The notes under the pieces are model-generated. The model ran no database searches, was not told where the DNA came from, and was given only the letters and a program-made list of their open reading frames with translations. A program made the translations under genes and the position numbers. A stretch of DNA of 64,000 nt, taken from NCBI GenBank assembly GCA_963514095.1, contig OY741270.1, forward strand, positions 26,789,571-26,853,570, given 5' to 3'. Source of the stretch: Eutrigla gurnardus. Its lineage: Eukaryota > Chordata > Actinopteri > Perciformes > Triglidae. Shown piece by piece: positions 13,859 through 27,796 of the stretch. The first letter of the stretch is position 1, and each line of letters begins with the position of its first letter.

Positions 13859-14158
13859 ACATAGGGCTCTTAGCTTATGACTAATAAATGAAAGGCTGAA
13901 AGAACTGCAGCTGAATAATTGAGGTCTTATGTAATGATAATTGCGGCCCCATAAATAGGGATTCACCTTTTTGGCAGAGAGCACACGCTCGCCGCGTCCT
14001 CGCCGCGTCGGCGCCGCCAAGCCGAACAAACTGTTTCCAACGCAGCGGTGATCTTTTTGGTCAGACTCTTTGTCTCTCCTTCATCTCTCTCTCTCTCTCT
14101 CTCTCTGCTCGTCTTCATGGCTTTCAGAGTTGTTGTCTTTTTTCCCCCCAGTCTTTCT

Positions 14159-14192
<34 letters not shown>

Positions 14193-15500
14193 GTGACAGT
14201 TTCAAAGCAGTGCCTGATGGAAGAGCCGGTATTGAAGCCTCGGTGAGATTGCTTGCTTTAATTGCTGTCAGAGGCAGGATGGGGGGGGGGGGAGCGGCAG
14301 CGAGCCGGAACAGCTGAGCGATTTCATTCCAAAAAAATGCTGTTTTGTAAGAAAGTCTCTCCACCTGAAGCTCACCGGCAACGCTCGAAAGCCCAGGAGG
14401 AGGAGAGGCTCCCGACTTTAGTATTAAAGGGCCGATGCTCCCAGATGACCAGAAAACGGCTTTATTTCTCTCACTTTTTGGGATTTCACAGTCGGCTCGT
14501 ACCAAATCCACCTCCCGTCCTTACCTTTCAAAATAAAAGCCCCCAGACATATAATATTTACAGGCAAGTATTTAAGATTTGTGGCCTTAACGTTACAGGT
14601 AGTTTGGTTTTTCTTTGCCCTGATTTTGGTATTGTTTTGGATTTTGAGGCCGACCTTTGACCCCCTTTAAGACTCACACGGGTCCCCATTTCCAGTGATG
14701 GCGGTGGCAGATTAACCAGTTAAAATGCTTGGTTATTCTTCAAACAATGGCTCCTTGATTTCAGACGGGTGATAGTTTTTGTTGATTTTATCAGCTAATA
14801 CTGACCTACAACATGCTTTAATAATACAAGTAATTATTTTGAAGCAGCCTGAGAGGTCACTGGGTCTTATTTACCCATCATGCCCTACTTTTCTGGTGCT
14901 CGGCTGCGTGGCGATGCTCCTCCCCTCCTCAGCTTCACGGTACTCACTTTCTAGCTAAAGCTAGACGGGGACTTGATGAATGTCTGGTTCATAACATTGA
15001 TGGGGGGGGGGGGGGGGTGATGATTTAATCATCGTACAATGGATGGGGGACATCATTCAGGTCTGGATTAGTGCAGGTGTTTGCCACCTCAAGAATACTC
15101 GGGCTGATGAATCTCATTGTCAGCGCTGGAAGTAATCTTCGCTGTGAAGCGTCGGCGATTAGTTCCCAGCAGCCAAGAGTTCGCATTTTTCTAAACTCTT
15201 GTTGCTATGGCTGCAAGTAGCGATGATTTCCATTATTGATGAATCCCCCCCTCCGGTATTTTCCTCATTTCATTGATTGATTGTTTCTGAAATGTCAAGC
15301 AAACAGTGGAGGAATGTTTTTAAAGGGCTTGTTTGTTCGGATCAAAAGTCTAAAACCCAAATATATTAAGATACGTGACTTTTGAGCATAAAAATAAACC
15401 TGCAAATCCTTGAAATTTACTTGAAAATGATAAATTGATTATAGACATAGTTCCTGATTAACTCTCTTTAGATTGACATCGTTTTTTTTATATTTAATAC

Positions 15501-15700
15501 NNNNNNNNNNNNNNNNNNNNNNNNNNNNNNNNNNNNNNNNNNNNNNNNNNNNNNNNNNNNNNNNNNNNNNNNNNNNNNNNNNNNNNNNNNNNNNNNNNNN
15601 NNNNNNNNNNNNNNNNNNNNNNNNNNNNNNNNNNNNNNNNNNNNNNNNNNNNNNNNNNNNNNNNNNNNNNNNNNNNNNNNNNNNNNNNNNNNNNNNNNNN
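15501..15700. other. assembly gap (200 N)
   Basis: Exactly 200 N bases, the look of a fixed-size scaffold gap, so the true missing length is unknown. It lies inside the first intron and does not interrupt a placed exon. Confidence 0.99.
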
Positions 15701-16517
15701 AGAGGCGTCTAAAAAAACAGGATTTTCAATCATAGTCCACAGTTTGTGCTTACTGGGAGCAGACTGGAACCTGGTCTTTAAAGGTAATTAACCCGTGATC
15801 TGCTCTTCTCGACACGTATTGAGTTTTTTCCAGTTTTCCGTTTTGAGGAAACTCAGTTAAGCCGGTTTTAAAAAGCCGCTGTAGTGATTGTGTGTGTTTT
15901 GCTGAACTCCTGCATCGCCCCCCCCCCCCCCCCCCTCCCCCATCACCATCGTTGTCTTATTCAACATGCAAACCGCAAACCTTGCATGCATGTCCTCTCA
16001 AATCTAATAATATGGAAAAAAAACCCAACTATCTGCAGGTCAATCAGGAAATCACATCTGGCCGCCGTCCAGGGATTAGGACGCTGTTATTGTTGATCTT
16101 GGATTACAGAGCGAGGCAGCGGAGCGGTGACCTATCGTGCTGTTGTTGATACAGCTTTTTGGTAACGCCGGTCCGGCTCTGGCTCCCGTCGTCGTGCGAG
16201 GCCCGGTGGTTCGATGCCAACGGCGTCGAGGGGGAGAACGCCGGCGTCACGGTGATGCGACGTTTTTTCCACTGGCTGTAGTTCTTGAGCTCGACAGCTC
16301 GGTGACACATCATTACATATCGCTCGAGGCGCCGCGAGCAACGGTGACCTTTTATGCCGCCGCTGACTTCCCCGCATCACGTGTTCAGCCGTGCGTCCGT
16401 GTGGGAAGAGGCCGGATGTATGTATTCGACGTGCATCGCGCGTTCACGCCGTCTACTCTTTAATTAGCTTTCTCGGTTCATGCCTCCTCTGACATTCACC
16501 ACTGCTGTGGTGGTGTG

Positions 16518-16523
<6 letters not shown>

Positions 16524-16555
<32 letters not shown>

Positions 16556-16575
16556 ACACACACACACACACACAC
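16524..16575 (+). repeat. (CA)n microsatellite
   Basis: CA tract interrupted once by GAGA. Confidence 0.93.
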
Positions 16576-17261
16576 TGTATTTTTCCTCAGCAACTGAATC
16601 CTGAAGCCCTTTTTTTCACATTTAGTTTCTCTTCACACTACAAACAAAATGCCCACATCCAATAAGATGACAAGAAGTCTTCAAGACAGAATCATATTAA
16701 TAATTAACAGTCTGTCTTTTCCAAGACACAAAAATCACACAACTAGCTGACAAACTGAAATGTGTTGGGCTACCACAAGCCTCCAGAACAGCACCAGTGC
16801 TCTTTGTGGCTTGAACACCATTTTCCTCAAATAAATTCCCTCGTTTGGTGTTTGGAGCGTCGTCCATCATATTAAACCCTTTTTTACAGTTACACCCATT
16901 TACAGTTCGTCCTTTCCTCTCGATCCAGGTCAGTTAAGCCCGCTCGGCATTTTTCCATACATGTCACAGAGCAATGACAGGATGTTAATTGCTTAATTGT
17001 ATCATGCGGCGCACTGTACGGAGCCATGTGTGTTTATGTTTCTCCGCTCGTTTATTCAGGTCTTAACTGGCTGCGGAGCTCCGAGGTCAAACGAGGTTAA
17101 TTAGCGAGCTAATTGCTATTTCTGAGGGGAAGTAGTATCTTTTAGGAAATACACTTCTTTGCTGACTTGGGAGAGAGAGGATTGTCGGCTCTCTTATCTT
17201 TGGGGTTAATATCAGGCGGCAACTTCTTGGTCTGAAAAATGGCGAAAAACCTGTATTCTTT

Positions 17262-17490
17262 CTAATGGCCATCAGGGGCGACTCCTGGCTGCAAAAAGAA
17301 GCCTGATTGTATAGAAGTCGATGAGAAAATGAATTCAGTAAACATTTCAGGTCTTCTTCAATACAGCAAGACGTTCGTTTAGTAAATGATCCATTTAGAG
17401 TCAAATAAAGTGAGTATGCTTGGGGGCGGGGCTACCTTGTGATTGACAGGTCGCTACCACGGCGTTGTCCAGTCTGGTTGTCTTTGTATT
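17262..17490 (+). mobile_element. dispersed repeat family 2 copy
   Basis: GGCCATCAGGGGCGACTCCT, then GCTGCAAAAAGAAGCCTGAT, closely resembles 4238-4340. Downstream ACCTTGTGATTGACAGGTCG also belongs to a repeat I recognise from many fish genomes. It is unclassified and non-coding. Confidence 0.5.
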
Positions 17491-17604
17491 TGTCTTTCAA
17501 GTTTAACATTATAAGTTATATATTATAAGTAAATTATAACATTTTGGTTGCATAAAAATGTCTTATTTGTACATTTTAATTTAGGGTTAGGAATAAATTT
17601 AATT

Positions 17605-17651
<47 letters not shown>

Positions 17652-18000
17652 TTATTATTATACTTTATATTTATTTATTTTAGATTTTAATTTATATATT
17701 TTTTATTTTCTTGGGTTCTAGGTCAAGGAATATTCTGTTATATTTAAAAAATGAAACTAAATAAAAAGTGTAAAAATAAGTCAGTAGTACGTAGCTCCGC
17801 CCACTTGTTTCACATCTGGTTGCAAAATAACAGATTCTTCCTCCTCGTATCTAAAAGAATGGAAGCAGTAGCACGTCCCCCCCTGTAAAAGCACAGTGTG
17901 TTGCTTTTACGCTTGGGTTTTCATACGTATTAAACAAACAATATAACGCGTTAATTGGCGAGCTTAAGAGGAGCTTTAGAGTTTTGTTGCGTTCGGAGAG

Positions 18001-18140
18001 AGAGCCAGATGTTTCCCCATGTTTCTGGCAGTTAATCTAAACCCTGAGCTAACCAGCTGCTGGCTGTAGCTTCGTATTTACCCTACAGATATAAGAGTGG
18101 TGCCAATCTCCTCGTCTAAGCAGTATTTCTTTAAAATACC
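18001..18140 (+). mobile_element. dispersed repeat family 1, right-half fragment
   Basis: GAGCTAACCAGCTGCTGGCT, then TGTAGCTTCGTATTTA and a segment ending CTCCTCGTCTAAG, are the reverse complement of the left half of the copy at 52107-52470. It is a partial, diverged copy. Confidence 0.55.
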
Positions 18141-19272
18141 GCGTTTTGATGCTTGTGATGGACGTGGAAGAGACGGCAGCTCTCTCCCCCTACAGGTCTT
18201 TCACATCTCATTGTCTCTCTCTCTCCGTCCTTTCATTCAAACAGCACTGACCTCATATTTTTGGATCCGTGAGTGGTCTGAGATGGCGTCCTTTTGTCAA
18301 AATTCAAAGTGCATATGTGTGTTTCCCCCCTCCTCCCGTCGTCTGGCTGCGAGGCGGAGGCAATATCGACCGACCAAAGTGTCGACTCAGGGGGAAGGAA
18401 AGTGTCGGATTAATATCGAAGACAGAAATGAGACGGTGTTTGCAATGTTGCAGGTTTACATCGGGGCTCATATAGCCCCCCCCCCCCCCTGCATTCTGTC
18501 TAATGAGAGCAAAAAGGCAGACAACATTTAAATGTTTAATAACAAAGATGGGTCATGACAGGCGGCAGAGGGGCAGGGGGGGAGGAATTAAGGAGAGAGG
18601 CAGGTGGAGTCGAGCTAATCATTTTCATTATTGATTAATCTGTCACCAGAGGTAGGGAGTACTTAAGTGCATATACTTACAACTGCACTATGCAGTACTT
18701 ATGCACAAAAGTTAGCCACTGGTCGTCTGATTTACTTCCATTTCACAGTGAACTACTAAAAATAATGTACTTTTTCTTCCACTTCATTACCTGACAGTTA
18801 AAGAGTTGACTTTTTATACAAAATATGATGCAAAATTGAAGCTTAACTTATTGAACAGAGTAGTGAGAATATGCTCTGTGCTAATGTGCAGCGTGCACTT
18901 TTTTCTTGTTAGTTGATTAATAGTGGGGGGGGGGGGGGACAAAAACATAAAAATGTCCAGCACAAGTCCCCGGTTGCCACGGTGACATCTCTGAGTTGCA
19001 CGTTTTGTCGCACAGAATGTCAAAAGTCCAAAGATATTAATCGTACGATGTTAAAGAGAGAGAGAGGCAGCAAATTATCACATTGAATGAAGTGGAAATA
19101 TTCGTCTTGATGAATGACTCGGTTAATCAAAGTGATTTGTGATTAATTTTCTGTCCTGTCGTCGATTAATCAACTTTTGTTTCGGCGTTGAGACGGGTAC
19201 AAAGGAAGAGCAGCGTAGTCGGACGGAGGAAGAGGAAGAGGAAAGAAAGCTGCGAGGAGGACTTGAGGAAGG

Positions 19273-19367
<95 letters not shown>
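19273..19367 (+). repeat. (GT)n microsatellite
   Basis: Pure GT tract of about 47 units, followed 140 bp later by a (CA)n tract of opposite sense at 19509-19576. Confidence 0.97.
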
Positions 19368-19368
<1 letters not shown>

Positions 19369-19505
19369 TATGTGATACATACCATCAGACAGGATCCAGC
19401 AAAAGCAAATGAAGTACATGACATCTCTCCCTGCATTATGCTAATGAGCTCTCTAATGCTGCTGCTGCTCCTCTCCGAGTTCATTTAGTGAATGATGTAG
19501 CATGA

Positions 19506-19508
<3 letters not shown>

Positions 19509-19576
<68 letters not shown>
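19509..19576 (+). repeat. (CA)n microsatellite
   Basis: Pure CA tract of about 34 units, complementary to the GT tract at 19273-19367. Confidence 0.97.
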
Positions 19577-19578
<2 letters not shown>

Positions 19579-22500
19579 CACGTGTACACTGGCAGAGGTT
19601 TGTGCACGCAGGCACATGTGGGCCTGAACAGACAGTCTTATATAATCCTGCATCGCACCTTTCGCATGGTTGCACAGTGTTTGGTCAAAAGAAACAGCAG
19701 TCCACCGCCGCCCCTCCTCCTCTCCTCTTCCTCCTCTTCCTCCTCTTCCTCCCCCACCGCCTGCTCCAAAGTCAGTTTTTATTTGGAAATGTCTCCCCTT
19801 CTGATGATCAGATACGTCGTCCATTACTCATGTTTGTTAATAGAAAAGTCACTGGCAGTGACATTATCCACCACCTCCTCCTCCGCCTCCTCCCCCTCCT
19901 CCTCCTCCTCCTCCTCTGTACCATTTTGCCGTTGGTCACATGACATATCACTCTCTGAGTCAGGATGCACAGTCCCGAGCCAGATTGGCTGCTGGTCAGG
20001 AGTTATAAGGTTTTTATTTGCGTGCATAACTTTATCAGAAGTGCAGCTTTAAAGTAAATCAACACAAAGATATTTAGACTGTAAAATACGAACCATCTAT
20101 GATTGAGAAGAGATGGAGAAGTCATTCTGGCCCACATAGTGGAGTTGGAGGTGTTGGGAGACCGGTGAGGGATCCCACCCTTGTTTGTTTGTACAGCCCT
20201 TCCCGGTTGGGTGCTCGGCTCGTCAGAGGACGGCCGGGTAGCGTGACCCTCTGCAGGCCGGTACATCCCCCCCGGTGAAAAGGAGCAGCTGGTGTAGCTG
20301 ATCCTCACGTCTCTCCCCAACCTCCTCGGGGATCAAACAGGGAGTTAGCAGGGAGGAGGACTGTGGGGAGGTGGATCTGTCCCACCAGGATGTTTAAAGG
20401 TTTGACTCTTCTTTTACACAGCTGCATGGGTTGGACTTGAAATGGAGCCAGAGAGCAATAAAGGATGAAAAGACGGTCACAGGGAAGTTCCTTTACTGTG
20501 ACGATGCTTCCTGTGTGCTCACCAAGAATTAGAAAAGTTAGCGTTTGCATAGATTTGCATCCTATATTGTATGGAGAGTGTTGAAGCATCTCTTGGTGGT
20601 TTCATTGAGGCCAGAGATTAGAGGGCCGGCGTGGTCGAGGTGCTTTACTGGGATCTTGCTGGCGTGGGCAGCAGCGTTTGTTCAGCTGTCAGAGCGGTTT
20701 TATTTTTTATTCCGTTGGCTGGAAAAAGTTGACATGAATATGGACCATAGGAATCGTGCTGCACGGCGTGTGGATGTGATCGCTTGGGTGAATGCAGCCG
20801 GCTGAACCTGCGTCACACCGGGATGGGAAAACGGGGTTGAAGTGTTCTTGAGCAAGGCAGAGAGAATGTACCTTCTTGAGGAAGCCCTGCAACTCCCACA
20901 TGAGTGTCATCAATGCACAATCACACACACACACATGTGATATTGAGAAGCATTTTCTTTGTGACGAGAATAAAACGCTGCCAGTGTGTCGGTTTGATTC
21001 CCAGCAGAACAACAATCTGCACCATCAGCCGGCTTGTTAGCAGCAATGGATGCAACTGTGTTTGTTCCGTAGTGTCCAACAGGGAAACGACACTGACCCT
21101 CATTTAAAACACACTCCTTCCACCGTGGGCCACGTTGTTTCTGTCGCCTCCTTCCCTCCTTCCCTCCGTGGCGAACGTCCTGCCTGTTTGTGTGGATCTC
21201 CATCAGCCCACGTCTCGCCGGCTGTGCCAGAGACGGACACACGACTCTGGCGGTGAACTAACTAGTGACGCCCGGCTCTGGATTTGGCCTCAAATCGAAT
21301 GAATGAGGGTCTGTGAGCGAGGAGTGGAAAATCCGAGCGGGCGTTCGCGTGCCAGACGGATGTAGCAGGCCGGCGGGCTGTGTTACCTCCCCCAGCAGAT
21401 TGGAGGAGGAGGAGGAGGAGGAGGAGGAGGAGGGGGTCTGGATGTGTGAACAGCTGGTGGGTGAATAAAGAGTGTTCGGGATGATGGGGAGGAAACGGTG
21501 CAGAGAGATGAGATGAGAGGTCGGGAGAAGTTGGCTTCGAGGTCGGTCCTGACCAAGAATCATAGTGGGCCTGGATCCGTCCTGCAGTCCGATATTTAGC
21601 AGCGTTACCTCACTGGAAGAAAACAAAAGTTGTGATTAGGTTTCTAACAAAGATAATTACGACGGTGTGTTCGGGCCATGGTAAAAAAAAAACAAGTTGT
21701 TAAAGTTTTTAAGGTAGCAAACTTGCAAGTTTATTCCAATGCCAACAACCGACATCTATGCTAGCTTGCTTCCCATGATTGTACATTTATTATTCTAATT
21801 AATCCATCCCAACGTGTGACAACGCCTAATTAAGGTCCTTAGGGTGATGATGTTGATGCTTATTGTCGGTTTTATTTATATGAGGCCAAATTTACGTCAC
21901 TTTATGGCTGTTTATTGATCGGGTGATTGGGCTGAGATGCTAGCGGTAGCTTTCCCTTGTTGTCATAGCAACTGCAAACATCCAGTCTTAGCGGAACCAT
22001 GCAACTTGTTTATATCGACTATGACAAGTGAGTGAAAACTTGTTAGCATCGTAATAAACTCGCAAATTTGCCACTTTATAATATTGCTTTTTTGTGTGTT
22101 TTTTGGCCCTCATACGCCGTCGTAGATAATAGCCTTTTTTGTTGATGCAAAAAAAGAAAATCATCCTTTGAATTCTGAAGCTTGACTAGAATTCTTCCTC
22201 CCAGCTCCTACAGACAGACGTGGAGGTCAGGAGCAAGTCGGGACTCCAAACTGCGAAATGCCGGTGGACTGGCAGTCCGTCTGAGAGTCCCGCTAGCTGC
22301 TACGAATACGAGAGGATCAAGCGTGCAGAGATTTGCATTCTTTTGCTTCGGGGTTACTCGGGGTCGGACTCATTAAGCGGCGGGGTCCTGTGTGTCCTAC
22401 TGCTTCGTTCTGATCTGGATCTGATCTTTTTTTTTTAGATCTGAATTATTATGCAGCAAGTTCTGCTGGGTATTCTAATGTTTGTTAATTTAGCTGTTTT

Positions 22501-22808
22501 GTTTTGAGGAAGTAACTCTTTTATCAGATATGTGTTCTCCAAGGAGTCGAGAATAAAATTCTACATTTTTAGGGGGGAAAGTTACGTTGGTGCATGACCT
22601 CATCGCTCTGCTGCTGTGCTAGTATTCCCTTCAGACCGTCTGACAGACACAGAAGCCTGTATGAGACGAGACAAAGGGTGTTTCTTAATGTCGAGGAAGG
22701 ATTCTTAAACAGACGAATTCCGAGGATGCTGCATCATCGACTGTTCCAATGTCAAGGATGCTTCAAATTCCACCAAGCTTGTCCTTTCGCAGGAGTTTTG
22801 CAGGATGC

Positions 22809-22912
<104 letters not shown>

Positions 22913-25900
22913 AAAAAAAACACCCACAATCCTTGTTTTTTAGTTGGAAATAAACAGTAATTATACATAGTAAACTTAGTAATTTCACCCTCAGCAGTCT
23001 GACAACATCTGTTTCTGAACAAATTTGAGAAGATAAATTGCCAATCCGGCGATGACTGGAGATCACTGCACAATGCATGTTGGTAAGTTTGTATCAATGA
23101 CATCATGAAGACGCTGTGGTCTCGTCTCTCTTGCATCACAGCTGTGGACTCGCTATCGGACACAAACCCAAATCCACGCCTCGTTCCCGACTCCCGTCGC
23201 CGTGTCGGTGGTTCAGACTCTGACCCTTCCTGATGGAGGTTTATCCCTCGAGAGGTCCTTCTGTATCGGCCCAGCTGGCACACCTACGAGGGAGGGGGGG
23301 GCTTTAAACAGGTGTTATCCCCTCTGTCAGGGGGCCGCACTTGAAGGAGATGGTGAGAATGAAGTTGGCACGGCGATGACTCGGAAATTAGGTCAATATC
23401 CTCGACTCCTCGCACACAAACATAGCCGCACGCCGCCAAGAGCGTCTAAAAATAAGGATGTCACCGGCGGGGGGCCGGACAGGAAAATAAAGTAAATGAA
23501 AGCAGAAGCTGAAGTGGAGGATGTGATGAGGTCGGCCTGGAGAGAAACAGATATGGCGGTGGGAGCTCTGAAATGAGGGAGCGGAGGAGGAGAGGGCGAT
23601 GGGGAAAAGGAGAGACGCCAGCCGGACGAGGCAAACCATATCCCCCATGATTGTTCCTGCCACACCTTGTTAAGGCGTCCCGCTGCTCCCCCCCCCCGAC
23701 CCTCCTCGTTCCCTGGGTGCTGACACACTGTGTTCCTGACAAACACAGCAGGGAGAGGGGGGGCAGAGGCAGAACGACAGAGGAATAACAGCTGCGGGAG
23801 GCTATGTCGCATTGTTCAGGCCAAATTACGCAGTCACGCAGCGGCGGGCAAAGAAGGGAGTCGGCGAGCGGAGAGAGGAAGGAGGACGACGCTGCTGTAA
23901 AGACGGATTAGCTCAAACAGTCGGGAGGAGGGATGAATATTAAACGGAGTCAGACCTCGGTCAGATGGGATTTGGAGAAAACTTCTCAGTGTTCGCTGCA
24001 ATTTGCCCCCGACGGGTGGGAGGCCGCTCGGGCGCCATGGCGATACATTTGTGCAGAAAAGAGCGACGTGATGCTGTAAAACCGAAAAGAGGCAGATTGT
24101 TTTCTCTGAAGAAAACAGGTTCTAAATGAAGTTGTTAACCTTCTTTCCTAGAGAATCACATTCCCATACAACCAAATGTATTCTCAATTACATTTCAAGG
24201 GAAACCTATTTCCTCCTCGTGGATTTAAACATATTTATAATGAAAAAAACTCTAAAAATGATATTACAAAATGACTTAGGATTAGTAGAAGGTCATAATT
24301 AAGTTTCAAATAAGTACATTTGTTACGTCTTTTTAAATTACAATAAGTCAATGTTGATTTCACACGCGACACGGACAGTGGTCTCCTGGGTGAAAGTGCT
24401 TGTTTGACCCGCCCATCCACATCCATGACCTCCTCCCTACATGTGCGTACATGAGTGTAATTAGATGCACGTGTGATACGTCAAAAACAACAGTTTCATC
24501 ATACGTGAAGGTCATTTTTAGGAGGCCGTGCTTGTAGAAATGCAAACAGCGATGCACAAAAAGGGGACTTTTACCTTCTGGGAATATTTAATAGCCGAGG
24601 GTATTAAAGGGGGAAGATGCAGGGATAGAGAGGTGAAGATGCCGAATGAAAGCTGAATATCAGGCGGCATCTTAATTAAATAGACGTGTACGGCTGCAGA
24701 GCCGCGTCCTCCAGAGGTTTTCAACAGATGTCACAGTGAATGAGGAGAGTGATGCAGGACGGCATCGATCCTTTTAGTTCCCACTGATTCGCCCGCTTTT
24801 CCCTCAGACTGACTGACTGGCCGGATGTTCCTCGTCTCCCCTCTTCCCCCTCAGGCAGGCAGAGCAGCGTCCGACCTCTTCACCACCCGTCTTCCTCGCT
24901 GCCTTTTGCATGTTCCTTCCCCATCGCTGACTGTTTGATATATTCTGCCGAACACCAGCCGGCCTTTTAAGTGCACTTTCCATTTCAGCAGCAGTGAAAA
25001 GGGAGCTCCACGGTAAAACGGCTTGAATGCTGGGGACACATGATGGAGGATGCTGACAGACGTCTGGGAATCCTGCAGGACCTTATGTGCATTTTATATA
25101 TTTTGCATTTATCAGATGGGCTTCTATGCCAACACTATCATGACAGTTAACCAACCCCTGGTGCATGATGGAGTGACATCGCCCCTTTGCTGTTTTAATA
25201 TCTATTTGGGTGTCTTATCTATTTGTTTGCCATAATGTGAGACGACTGATCCGTTTCCACAAATGAGCTTTTCACTTTTTGTTGCGACGCTTCTCTCCTT
25301 TTCCACTTTGACGTCAGCAGCACTTTTCTGAAAACTCCAGAGATTTTGGACGCAAAGAGCTCGGAGGGTTTAGAAAACAAAAAGCTGCTGGGTGCAGAGT
25401 TTTTTTTTTGTCGAGGCGGTCAAATGAGGCCATGTACGCTTTCTCTCTCCTCATTGGCTCGCACTCAGAAAAAGGTGCTATGTGGTCACAGGTCCTTAAA
25501 GGAACATAGTTTATTACAACTCAAAACCTTTATGTAACTTTATTGTCAGTGTTTTTTTTCCCTGATGAAGCTAAAAAATATTTTAGACCACAGATAAATA
25601 GGATAAAGACTTTATGGATGCAAGACAGGCCAATAAACGAGGCTGTACAGATTTTGCACACAACAGTGAAGCGGATATCATAAACAACTAGGCCCTCAGA
25701 ATCCATCAAATTTGTCCAAAGGGGTTCCATAAATAGTGGACGGGTTCAGGTGGTCAGGCTCCATAATGTACAGTGGAAGATCCTCTCTCATGTTCATTAG
25801 GGTAAATTATTTCAATAGTAGCCCCGGCTTTTAAAAGACATTCAATCGCAAGTGACATGTTTTTAGAGACCTCTGCTGGTGAGGCTTTCAGTGGGGTTTA

Positions 25901-26877
25901 AGTCTGAATCATGGGATCTCGGACCCCATGAGACCCCTTATACGAGGCACTTTAGTGGGCGCTCGGAGACACGCAGACCAGAATGATGAAGGTCCATGAT
26001 ATCAGTAACTCATTGGCCCATGCAGTTTATTTGATTTACATTTTTTTAATCCAGTAATGATGTCTGTCAACCGCTCGCACCTGCTGTAAGAAGTTAAGCT
26101 ACAAGGCTCGACAGATTTCATGACACCAGCGTCCAATCCGATCTCCCCGCGCTCTGAGCTGATGGTAATGAGGGTTCGGGAAGGACGGATGATGGCAGCC
26201 CGCTCCGTGGGACGGAATTAGCGGCGAGCATTTGCGCGTCCCCTGCGAGGCGGCGGGCCTTTTATCCCGTCATTATTGGCCGAGACAATGATGTGGTTAA
26301 TCTTTTTAAGACAACGCAGCAGAGGGCCTGCAGGGAGGGAGGAGCCGGCCAATAATCTCATCAGAGACCAGAGGACATGGGCTGTTATGGAGGAGAGTTC
26401 CTCCCTTACATGTCCAATCAGCCTCCTCCTGTGTGTGTGTGTGTGTGTGTGTGAGCTGTCACGGTGTACATGTAAGGTGAGAGTGTGAAGGGAACTGAAG
26501 ATGTGTGTACAGTCTGCAGGCTGTGATGTTGTGAAAGGAATATGTCAGAATATGGCACACAGACGAAATAACCAGAAACATAACCGTGAATCCAGATTGG
26601 TGTTAATTGGTGTCCAGATGTCCCCGTCTCTTCACTTTACCTTCATCATATTTGTGTATAAACTGAATATTAAGTGTGTAACGGTGTACTCTGACTACAG
26701 GTACCTGGATTATATTTAATGCAAAGTATTCTAAAGTAGGAATATATCATAGTTCTCCTTTATAAACGTGTGGCAAATAATGTGAGCCTGATGATCAGGC
26801 TTTGCCCTCAACTTTTTATGTCCAATATCAGAAATTACAAATACAGATTTATACCCTTAAAATGTGGTCGTTCTTAA

Positions 26878-27796
26878 AGGAAAACACCACCGCATTTCCA
26901 TACTGAACTATGTTCTGCTCTGATGTTAGACGAGGTGATACATACCTCCCTCTCCTCTGTGCGTGCACTCAATGGCTCTTGAGCGCACTCCGCGCAGCGC
27001 TAATTTGCTAGCATGTAGCTTGTCCTTAGGATCCAAAGGGGGGTGAAGTTAGAAGCGACCAAGCACTTCCACGTTGTCCCTATTTAAATACGGTTACGTG
27101 AGTAGTTACACGACCCAAGTTTGGTTACACAAAATGAAACATGCTAATTTTTCTAAGCGGATAACAAGGATAACTATATAGTATGGCGGAATAACAACTG
27201 GAAGCACTTCGACGTCGGCGCAGTAATATCATCACTCCGCTCCCCCTCTTACTTCCGTCAATAGAACCTACGTGACCTGCACGCCGTCGCCTGCACCAGC
27301 TGTAGTAGTTTGTGCACAGTTGAGGAAGCATCAGGTTGTAGTAAGATAGTTTGTGAACAATCAAACATCATGGTTATAACGTGGATCGTACAGGGTTGTG
27401 AAAACAAGCAGAAGGTATATAGTCCCGTCATGTTTTGAGTGATGATATTACTGCGCCGACGTCGAAGTGCTTCCAGTTGTTATTCCGCCATACTATATAG
27501 TTATCCTTGTTATCCGCTTATAAAAATTGGCATGTTTCATTTTCTGTAACCAAACTTGGGTCGTGTAACTACTCACGTAACCGTATTTAAATAGGGACAA
27601 CGTGGAAGTGCTTGGTCGCTTCTAACTTCACCCCCCTTTGGATCCTAAGGACAAGCTACATGCTAGCAAATTAGCGCTGCGCGGAGTGCGCTCAAGAGCC
27701 ATTTAGTGCACGCACAGAGGAGAGGGAGGTATGTATCACCTCGTCTAACATCAGAGCAGAACATAGTTCAGTATGGAAATGCGGTGGTGTTTTCCT
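26878..27796. mobile_element. fold-back (long inverted repeat) DNA element, 919 bp, TTAA-flanked
   Basis: The left arm 26878-27236 and right arm 27438-27796 are each 359 bp. They are reverse complements with only four mismatches and no gaps in my alignment. The arms enclose a 201-bp loop (27237-27437). Termini are AGGAAAACACCACCGC and its complement. TTAA lies immediately outside both ends (26874-26877 and 27797-27800), consistent with a 4-bp target duplication as made by piggyBac- or Kolobok-type transposases. No transposase is encoded, so it is non-autonomous. Superfamily is uncertain; the near identity of the arms suggests recent origin or gene conversion. Confidence 0.88.
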
